From: Sulfuricurvum sp. PD_MW2
GTDB lineage: Bacteria > Campylobacterota > Campylobacteria > Campylobacterales > Sulfurimonadaceae
Direction: 5' to 3'
Assembly: GCF_002633015.1 (NCBI RefSeq)
Contig: NZ_NSIU01000006.1
Coordinates: 1-64,000, forward strand
Length of the DNA stretch: 64,000 bases
The notes beneath the pieces are model-generated. The model was not told where the DNA came from. It saw only the letters and a program-made list of their open reading frames with translations, and ran no database searches. This document shows, piece after piece, positions 58,091 through 64,000 of the stretch; position 1 is the stretch's first letter; each line of letters starts with the position of its first letter. The position numbers and the translations under genes were made by a program.

Positions 58091-59338
58091 TTGAAATTTT
58101 TTCTCTCTATTATGATGTTTTTCCAACTATCATGGAGTGCAGATGCAACATTGGAAGTGGTAAAAGGGGTCGAGGGGTTAGTCCCTTTGGCCATTGAGGA
58201 TGGCTCTTATCAGCCGAATGAGTCATCTCGAAAATTTATGAAGATGTTAGCTGCGGATATGAATGTTATTTCTATGTTCACCGTAAACGAGTCATATTCT
58301 ACAGGTTCTTTTGATTCACTGTCTCCGTCTGCTATCCATCAAGATGCGCAATATCTTCTGCGATATCGACTTGCTGATGATGGTATGGGAGGAGTTAAAG
58401 CAGATATAAAACTGCTTCAAAACGGCAGAGAGATCTTCTTTAAAAATTATATATTAAAACAAAGCGACATGGCGGTTTTTCTTGCTCATACAATTGCTTA
58501 TGACATTAATAATAAACTTGGTGGCGCTCCGATTGATTGGATTAAACGCAAAGTTCTGCTTATCCGTTTAACGAGCCCGAAACATTCAGAAATTGTAGCG
58601 GCTGATTATACGTTGTCGTATCAAAAAGTGATTGTGACCGGGGGGATGTACGGATTTGCAAAATGGGCAAATAAAGAGCAAAGTGATCTGTATTATACGT
58701 CATTGGCAGATTTCAAGCCGACAATTTATAAAATGAATTTGTACAGCGGTAAAAAAGAAAAAGTAATCAGTTCAGATGGTATGGCAGTATGTTCGGATGT
58801 GAGTGAAGATGGTAACCGTCTTTTGCTGACTTTGGCACCTAACGGTCAACCTGATATTTTTTTATACGATATTCATTCCGGCAGTAAAACACAAATTACT
58901 AATTACTCGGGAATTGATGTAAATGGACAATTTATGGGAGACGGTTCAATTGCGTTTGTTTCGAATCGATTAGGATATCCGAATATATTTTCAATACGTC
59001 CGGGAAGTAATGCCGTATCGCAGCTGGTTTATCAAGGGAAAAATAATTCCTCTTTGAGCTCATATAAAAATTTGCTTGTATATAAAGCGAGAGAAAACAG
59101 TGCTACGTATGAAGGGAATGCTTTCAATCTTCATTTGCTTTCAATCAATTCGGGCAATGTAAAACGGCTTACTGCAAGCGGAGAGAATGATTTTCCAAAA
59201 TTTTCTCTGGACGGTGAAGCGATTTTGTACATAAAACAAGAAGGAGCCCGCAGTTCGGTGGGTGTAATCCGTTTCGGATTGAACAAAAGTTTTATATTTC
59301 CACTGAAAATCGGACGAATTCAATCAATCGATTGGTAG
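58091..59338 (+). CDS. tolB: Tol-Pal system protein TolB
   Basis: 415 residues with a signal peptide (~1-19), an N-terminal TolB domain (~25-155) and a beta-propeller of WD-like repeats (~190-405, for example SDGMAVCSDVSEDGNRLLLTL and FSLDGEAILYIKQ). Binds Pal. TTG start with AAGGAG upstream. Confidence 0.92.
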   Translation: MKFFLSIMMFFQLSWSADATLEVVKGVEGLVPLAIEDGSYQPNESSRKFMKMLAADMNVISMFTVNESYSTGSFDSLSPSAIHQDAQYLLRYRLADDGMGGVKADIKLLQNGREIFFKNYILKQSDMAVFLAHTIAYDINNKLGGAPIDWIKRKVLLIRLTSPKHSEIVAADYTLSYQKVIVTGGMYGFAKWANKEQSDLYYTSLADFKPTIYKMNLYSGKKEKVISSDGMAVCSDVSEDGNRLLLTLAPNGQPDIFLYDIHSGSKTQITNYSGIDVNGQFMGDGSIAFVSNRLGYPNIFSIRPGSNAVSQLVYQGKNNSSLSSYKNLLVYKARENSATYEGNAFNLHLLSINSGNVKRLTASGENDFPKFSLDGEAILYIKQEGARSSVGVIRFGLNKSFIFPLKIGRIQSIDW

Positions 59339-59391
59339 AATTAATGATTTTTGGATATTATTCCATATATTTATTATCCTGAGGAGATATC

Positions 59392-59934
59392 ATGATGAAA
59401 AAAGTTGCTTTTCTAAGCGCAACTGTAGCAATGTTGGTTTTGAGCGGATGTAGTTCAAAAGAGCCTGCGATCGATGCAACTGCAAACGGTGCATCTGCTG
59501 GAACAAACGTAAATGCGGCTGGTGCAAATGGTTCTGTAATTTCACCAATTACAAACGCAAACCCAACTGACGCAAATGCGGCTGCAAACGGTGCTAATGC
59601 AACTGGTTCAGATGGCAAATTAGTGAGCATTTTGTTTGATTACGATAAATTCGATATCCGTGCTGACATGCAAGAAGCAATGACTAAAAACACTATGCTA
59701 CTAAAAGGCAAAACAATCAAGCTTGAAGGTAACTGTGACGAATTCGGAAGCGATGAGTACAACTATGCACTTGGTCTTAAACGTGCAAACGCTGTAAAAG
59801 CAGCTTTGATCAACGGTGGTGTAAGTGCTGATGCTATTTCTATGACAAGCCTTGGCGAAAGCAATCCTGTTTGTTTGGAAAAAACACAAGAGTGCTGGGC
59901 TAAAAATCGTCGCGTAGATTTCAAACTTCCGTAA
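59392..59934 (+). CDS. pal: Peptidoglycan-associated lipoprotein Pal
   Basis: 180 residues with a lipoprotein signal ending LSGC (Cys ~21), an Ala/Asn/Gly-rich linker (~28-68) made of Asn-Ala repeats, and an OmpA-like domain (~75-180) with GNCDEFGSDEYNYALGLKRA, the DAP-binding motif. GAGGAG precedes two adjacent ATG codons. Confidence 0.95.
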   Translation: MMKKVAFLSATVAMLVLSGCSSKEPAIDATANGASAGTNVNAAGANGSVISPITNANPTDANAAANGANATGSDGKLVSILFDYDKFDIRADMQEAMTKNTMLLKGKTIKLEGNCDEFGSDEYNYALGLKRANAVKAALINGGVSADAISMTSLGESNPVCLEKTQECWAKNRRVDFKLP

Positions 59935-60807
59935 ATGCGTTCGCTAGTACTGATCTCTTTCCTTCTTAGTACTGCACTCACCGCTTCTGAACCTTCCGTG
60001 TTCGGAGCGGGAGACCTCAATAACCCTAACCCTTATGGCCTTACCCACGAAGAGAAATTGATTCTCGAAAATAAAAAAGAGATTCAAACTGTCATTCAAA
60101 AAAATAGTGTACAAAATGCCAAAGTAGAGACTGTTTCTGAACGTTTAGACGGAATGCAGGGGATTATTGAAGGTTTAGGGCAACGTGCAAACGAGCAGGC
60201 TTTAACACTGCAAAAATTGCAAGAAAAGATGGATTCGGAGAATAACACTTCCAATAGTGGAGACCTTCAAAAACAGCTTTCTGCAAACACTGAAAACATC
60301 GCGCAGTTCAAAGTTTTACTCGAAGAACTTTCACGTGTAGTAGATGATATCAATGGAAATTACGTTACAAAAGAGCAGTTTTCAGCATTGATTAAACAGC
60401 TCAAAGTGACTCCGCCGGAATCTTCTGCATCTCCGGCAACCATGTCAAACAGTGCTTTGGAAAAAGAAGCAAATCGACTTTTTGGACAAAAACAGTACAG
60501 TGATGCTCAAAAATATTTTGAACAGATGGTTCAAAAAAAGCATAAGGTATCCGAAGCATTGTTTATGATTGGTGAGACCTACTTTGAGCGAAAAAATTAT
60601 AAAGAAGCGGTAGCTAATTATAAAGAATCTGCTGCTCGCAATGAAAAAGCACTCTATATGCCGACCCTTTTATTGCATGCGGGAATGTCAATGGAAAAAA
60701 CCGGAGACAGCGCAACGGCGAAAGCTTTTTATCAGGCTACCGTCTCAAAATATTCAGGAACCGGTGCAGCAAAAGAGGCACAGGAACGGTTATCTAAGTT
60801 AAAATAA
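59935..60807 (+). CDS. cpoB: Tol-Pal associated periplasmic protein CpoB/YbgF
   Basis: 290 residues: signal peptide (~1-17), a long coiled coil (~60-135) and C-terminal TPR repeats (~180-290, ALEKEANRLFGQKQYSDAQKYF). Couples peptidoglycan synthesis to outer-membrane constriction. Its ATG follows the pal stop with no gap. Confidence 0.9.
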   Translation: MRSLVLISFLLSTALTASEPSVFGAGDLNNPNPYGLTHEEKLILENKKEIQTVIQKNSVQNAKVETVSERLDGMQGIIEGLGQRANEQALTLQKLQEKMDSENNTSNSGDLQKQLSANTENIAQFKVLLEELSRVVDDINGNYVTKEQFSALIKQLKVTPPESSASPATMSNSALEKEANRLFGQKQYSDAQKYFEQMVQKKHKVSEALFMIGETYFERKNYKEAVANYKESAARNEKALYMPTLLLHAGMSMEKTGDSATAKAFYQATVSKYSGTGAAKEAQERLSKLK

Positions 60808-60857
60808 CCCTCCCTTCTCTAAATTATGCCTTTCAGCATCATTAGAGGTAAATGTGC

Positions 60858-60863
60858 TAAAAT
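60858..60863 (+). promoter_or_regulatory. Probable extended -10 element of slyD
   Basis: TGCTAAAAT, an extended -10, 28 bases before the slyD ATG at 60892. It sits inside a short inverted repeat TGTGC / GCACA. Confidence 0.4.
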
Positions 60864-60891
60864 CGCACAAACTAAAATTAAGGCATTAAAA

Positions 60892-61413
60892 ATGGCAATT
60901 GAAAACAATCAAATCGTATCGATTGAGTACGAAGTACGTGATGGCGGAAATGTCGTAGATAGCAACGTTGGCGGACATCCGCTGACATTTATGTTTGGGA
61001 AAGGGCAAATTATCCCTGGTCTTGAAAACGGTATCGCACATATGAGTATCGGTGAAAAAGGGGATATCCTTGTAAAAGCTGCCGATGCATACGGTGATTA
61101 CAATGAAGAAGCTCAACAAGAACTTCCACGCGAACAATTCGCAGGAATCGATTTGAATGTCGGCATGACACTTTACGGTCAAGGTGAAGATGGCGGAACC
61201 GTTCAAGTTATCGTAAAAGAGATCAAAGATGATGTTGTTATCATCGATTTCAATCACCCGCTTGCAGGAAAAGATTTGATGTTTACCGTTACAATCAGTA
61301 ATGTTCGTGATGCATCTGCTGAAGAGGCTATGACTGGTGTTCCGGCTGAAAACCGCGTTGAAGAAGGCGGATGTTGTGGAAGTGGCGGTAATCACGGCTG
61401 TGGATGTCACTAA
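60892..61413 (+). CDS. slyD: FKBP-type peptidyl-prolyl isomerase SlyD
   Basis: A 173-residue prolyl isomerase and chaperone with an FKBP domain split by an IF insert (~65-125). The last 15 residues are rich in Cys and His (CCGSGGNHGCGCH), the nickel-binding tail of SlyD. The ATG at 60892 has AAGG upstream; an in-frame ATG at 60826 would add 22 residues foreign to the family. Confidence 0.92.
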   Translation: MAIENNQIVSIEYEVRDGGNVVDSNVGGHPLTFMFGKGQIIPGLENGIAHMSIGEKGDILVKAADAYGDYNEEAQQELPREQFAGIDLNVGMTLYGQGEDGGTVQVIVKEIKDDVVIIDFNHPLAGKDLMFTVTISNVRDASAEEAMTGVPAENRVEEGGCCGSGGNHGCGCH

Positions 61414-62167
61414 TTTCCTAACCGCATCTCCCTCATCGGTAGAAGCGTTTAAAACGGCAAATTTACTCAAAGGTTTAGGGGTAAATGCTATCATCCTAGG
61501 AGAACGGGGTACGGGTAAACTTACCCTCGCCCGTTATATCCTCCCTCATGCACCTATCATCGATGCCAGTCATTTTGATGAACTTTTGGACGCGATTGAG
61601 TCCAATAATGATGTGATTATCCACAAGCTCGATAACGTTGCCAATTTGAAGCGTCTTATTGAAACGATACAAAAACACCGAACACGTGTCATTGCTACAG
61701 GCGGAGGACGCTATTCTCAAGATCAGTTGGATGAGATTTTTACAATTCGTCTGGCTCTTCCCCCCTTATCTGAACGACAAGAAGATGTGAAAATATTAGT
61801 CGATGCATTTATCAAAGAGGCAAGAGAGACATTAGGGAAATCTGAATCATTTGATTTGGCAGGGTTCCTCCCCGACTTAAGTGAAAACGCTATTTCATTA
61901 CGTCGACAGGTTTATTTGCATTATCTGTTTGACAGTATCAATGAAAACGATTTGATGGGGATAATGGAACACTATTTGGAAGAAAAACTCGGCAGTAACA
62001 ACGATTACCGGGCATTTTTACATTTATATGAAGTGCCGTTAATCAGAGCTGGGATTAAGCGTTTTAAGTCACAATTACAGCTGGCAGAACGTTTAGGGCT
62101 AAACCGTAATACATTACGGAAAAAAATTGCGGATCACTCCGAGTATAAATTAGAAACCAAGGAATAA
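61400..62167 (+). CDS. Reduced NtrC-like AAA+ protein with Fis-type HTH
   Basis: The start is uncertain: GTG at 61400 (14-base overlap with slyD) or GTG at 61337. From 61400 the product is about 255 residues. It has a Walker A-like GERGTGKLT (~36-44), a Walker B-like DVIIHKLDN, the NtrC-type LPPLSERQEDVKILVDAF (~138-155) and a C-terminal Fis-like helix-turn-helix (LAERLGLNRNTLRKKI, ~229-244). Only ~25 residues separate Walker A and B, so the GAFTGA loop that contacts sigma-54 is missing. It is unlikely to activate sigma-54. Confidence 0.75.
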   Translation: MDVTNFLTASPSSVEAFKTANLLKGLGVNAIILGERGTGKLTLARYILPHAPIIDASHFDELLDAIESNNDVIIHKLDNVANLKRLIETIQKHRTRVIATGGGRYSQDQLDEIFTIRLALPPLSERQEDVKILVDAFIKEARETLGKSESFDLAGFLPDLSENAISLRRQVYLHYLFDSINENDLMGIMEHYLEEKLGSNNDYRAFLHLYEVPLIRAGIKRFKSQLQLAERLGLNRNTLRKKIADHSEYKLETKE

Positions 62168-62169
62168 TA

Positions 62170-63102
62170 ATGTCTAAAAAAATTGCAATGATTTTCCCGG
62201 GTCAGGGATCTCAAAGTATCGGGATGGGGAAATCATTTTATGAAAATTCTCCCCTTGCTCGCGAAATGTTTGAAAAAGCGGGTGAACGTATCGGTGTTGA
62301 TTTCAGCAAACTTTTGTTTGAAGAGAATACGCAACTCGATCAAACGGAATATACACAGCCGGCCATTTTATTGGTTTCAATCATTGCATATAAACTTTTT
62401 CAAGAGGCAAAACCGAGTGATGCCGTGGTGTTTTTAGGGCACTCATTGGGCGAGTTTAGTGCACTGTGCGCCAGCGGTGCGATCGACTATGTGGATGCTG
62501 TAGAATTAGTCCATAAACGCGGAAAATTGATGACTCAAGCGTGCGAAAGCATCAATGCGGGGATGATGGCGATTTTAGGCTTAGATGACAATGTTGTTGA
62601 AGAACTCTGTGCAAAAGCGAACGCTGAAGGAAAAAAAGTGTGGCCGGCAAACTATAATCAAGTAGGGCAGCTGGTTGTAGCCGGTATCAAAGAAGATCTT
62701 CAAGCGATGGAGAGTGTATTCAAAGAAGCAGGTGCGAAGCGGGCATTATTGCTCAATATGTCGATTGCGAGCCATTGTCCTCTTCTTGAACCGGCGATGG
62801 AACCGTTGGCCGAAGCGATGGCATCGATGCTCAACGACAACTTTAGCGCACCAATTATCTCAAATGCGACCACAAACGGTTACTCTACTAAAGATGAAGC
62901 GATCGAACGACTCAAAGTTCAATTGATTCAACCGGTGAAATACAAACAATCGATTCAAGCGATTGCAGGTCAGATCGACATGATGATCGAATTCGGTAAC
63001 GGTGCGGTCCTTAAAGGTCTCAACAAACGAAACGCGCCAGACGTAGAAACTGTAGGGATCAATGACATGGAATCGCTTGCAAAGGTTTGTGAAGCACTGT
63101 AA
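62170..63102 (+). CDS. fabD: Malonyl-CoA:ACP transacylase
   Basis: Loads malonyl groups on acyl carrier protein in fatty acid synthesis. 310 residues with IFPGQGSQSIGMG (~8-20), the nucleophile Ser in GHSLGEFSA (~91-99) and the catalytic His in ASHCPLLEPA (~200-209). Two bases after the AAA+ gene. Confidence 0.96.
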   Translation: MSKKIAMIFPGQGSQSIGMGKSFYENSPLAREMFEKAGERIGVDFSKLLFEENTQLDQTEYTQPAILLVSIIAYKLFQEAKPSDAVVFLGHSLGEFSALCASGAIDYVDAVELVHKRGKLMTQACESINAGMMAILGLDDNVVEELCAKANAEGKKVWPANYNQVGQLVVAGIKEDLQAMESVFKEAGAKRALLLNMSIASHCPLLEPAMEPLAEAMASMLNDNFSAPIISNATTNGYSTKDEAIERLKVQLIQPVKYKQSIQAIAGQIDMMIEFGNGAVLKGLNKRNAPDVETVGINDMESLAKVCEAL

Positions 63103-63860
63103 TGAAAGTCGCACTCATACAATTCGCTCCGAAATTAAACCGTTCAAATTTGAAGGATGTATTGGAACGGATTGAAGCAAATTCTGATGCTGATGTAATT
63201 GTTTTCCCAGAACTTGCGTTGAACGGTTACATGCTTCAGGATAAGCTTTATGAAGATGCATGGAAAACTGATGAATTGCATGCGTTAGCTGAAGCTAGCC
63301 AACAATGTGACATCGTCATAGGCGCTGCATTGTGGGATCGAGGAAATGTATATAACAGTGCACTATACTTTTCCAAAGGGGTTCTTTTACATATACACCA
63401 TAAAAACTATCTTCCGACGTACGGAATGTTCGAAGAGGGTCGCTATTTTTGTGCAGGAAGTCAGACAACCTCATTTGAAACACCTCATGGAAACGCTCTT
63501 ATGGTTGTTTGCGAAGACCTGTGGCGTGCAGAGACGATTGCCGCGATTGCTGCTTCGGATGCTGAAATCGTTTATGTATTGGCAGCTTCTCCTGCTCGTG
63601 ATTTTGGGGAAGAGGGGATTGACATCGAATCACAATGGGATTCTCTGTTAAAATCGACGGCTCTTCTGTCGCATAATTATGTTGTTTTTGTGAATCGTGT
63701 AGGATTCGAGGACGGCTTAGGTTTTTGGGGTGGAAGTCGTATTATTACTCCAATGGGGAAAAGAGAATCGTGCTTCTCTCTTTTTGAATCTGAATCAAAA
63801 GTTTATTCACTCGATCAGCGTTTAAAAAAACTTGGTCGATATTTAGTCAAACATCAATAA
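63102..63860 (+). CDS. Carbon-nitrogen hydrolase family protein
   Basis: A nitrilase-superfamily amidase, 252 residues, with the Glu-Lys-Cys triad visible: Glu in FPELALNGYM (~39), Lys in HHKNYLPTYGMFEEGRYF (~101) and Cys in VVCEDLWR (~136). The substrate is unknown; it resembles the amidase domain of glutamine-dependent NAD synthetases. It starts in the TAATG overlap with fabD. Confidence 0.88.
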   Translation: MKVALIQFAPKLNRSNLKDVLERIEANSDADVIVFPELALNGYMLQDKLYEDAWKTDELHALAEASQQCDIVIGAALWDRGNVYNSALYFSKGVLLHIHHKNYLPTYGMFEEGRYFCAGSQTTSFETPHGNALMVVCEDLWRAETIAAIAASDAEIVYVLAASPARDFGEEGIDIESQWDSLLKSTALLSHNYVVFVNRVGFEDGLGFWGGSRIITPMGKRESCFSLFESESKVYSLDQRLKKLGRYLVKHQ

Positions 63861-63868
63861 GGGAAAAA

Positions 63869-64000
63869 ATGAAAATTGCCATAATGGGCGCAATGCGCGA
63901 AGAGATTGAACCGATTTTAAACACGCTTGGAGAATATACGAGCGAAGAGTATGCCGGTAATGTTTTTTATCGAGCGGAATATGCGGGACATGAACTGGTT
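63869..64000 (+). CDS. mtnN: 5'-methylthioadenosine/S-adenosylhomocysteine nucleosidase, 5' part
   Basis: The first 44 residues, MKIAIMGAMREEIEPIL and onward, match the start of MtnN/Pfs. The enzyme clears SAH and MTA and in this phylum also acts on 6-amino-6-deoxyfutalosine in menaquinone synthesis. The rest lies beyond the window. Confidence 0.9.
   Translation, partial: MKIAIMGAMREEIEPILNTLGEYTSEEYAGNVFYRAEYAGHELV

Noticed and set aside
59461-59610. Repetitive Asn/Ala-coding DNA in pal
   Set aside because: It is the ordinary low-complexity linker of a lipoprotein, not a CRISPR or mobile repeat.

Overview
The window looks like chromosomal DNA of a free-living, probably sulfur-oxidising member of the Campylobacterota (former Epsilonproteobacteria), most like Sulfuricurvum or Sulfurimonas. 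This rests on gene order and protein character, not on a database search. The block pyrH-rpoZ-spoT-tyrS-oxidoreductase-amidase, the block argG-rplI-hslV-hslU-era, and the long block rplU-rpmA-obgE-proB-fmt-birA-parA-parB-atpF'FHAGDC-tolQRAB-pal-cpoB-slyD-fabD-mtnN all follow an order I recall from Campylobacter jejuni. FliW, Csd4/Csd6-type shape peptidases and a MutS7-type protein point the same way. Start codons include many TTG and GTG. Promoters mostly show a good -10 (TATAAT-like) and no clear -35, as is usual for this phylum.

Layout. 1-3797 is an accessory stretch: a truncated PD-(D/E)XK nuclease-like gene, an orphan hypothetical gene, and a two-gene unit of an unknown 442-residue protein and a trypsin-like protease with a zinc ribbon. 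3915-10927 (+) is the pyrH-to-amidase housekeeping operon. 10924-15265 is mixed: galU, a membrane-anchored Mrr-like nuclease gene broken by one in-frame stop, rubrerythrin, tRNA-Ser(GCU), a tiny coiled-coil gene, pyrF, a YceI protein and a GNAT enzyme, with valS following to 17884. 17992-20490 (+) holds fliW and a UvrD/Rep-type helicase. 20501-37428 (-) is one almost gapless run of 17 genes: argG, a ferredoxin-thioredoxin-reductase-like/rhodanese fusion, rplI, hslV, hslU, era, two cell-shape peptidases, and then an MSHA/Cts-type type IV pilus or DNA-uptake machine in the order I-J-K-L-M-N-(extra)-E-G. 37516-38599 (-) is a small flagellar chaperone cluster (flaG, fliS, a FliT-like gene) without fliD. 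38692-44671 holds an MFS transporter, a PAS-only sensor, a MutS7-type mismatch-repair protein with a C-terminal HNH-like domain, dapE, a thioredoxin-like protein and a RidA protein. 44733 to the end (+) is the conserved ribosomal/Obg/Par/ATP synthase/Tol-Pal/fatty-acid block, ending inside mtnN.

How it fits together. Most of the window is core machinery: translation, stringent response, energy coupling, envelope integrity and chromosome partition. The less ordinary parts are the MutS7-HNH protein, the FTR-rhodanese fusion, the adjacent csd4/csd6-like pair lying directly upstream of a pilin-less MSHA/Cts locus, a reduced NtrC-like AAA+ protein without the sigma-54 contact loop, and the protease-zinc-ribbon pair. 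No CRISPR array, insertion sequence, rRNA or prophage was seen. No gene-free stretch exceeds about 300 bases.
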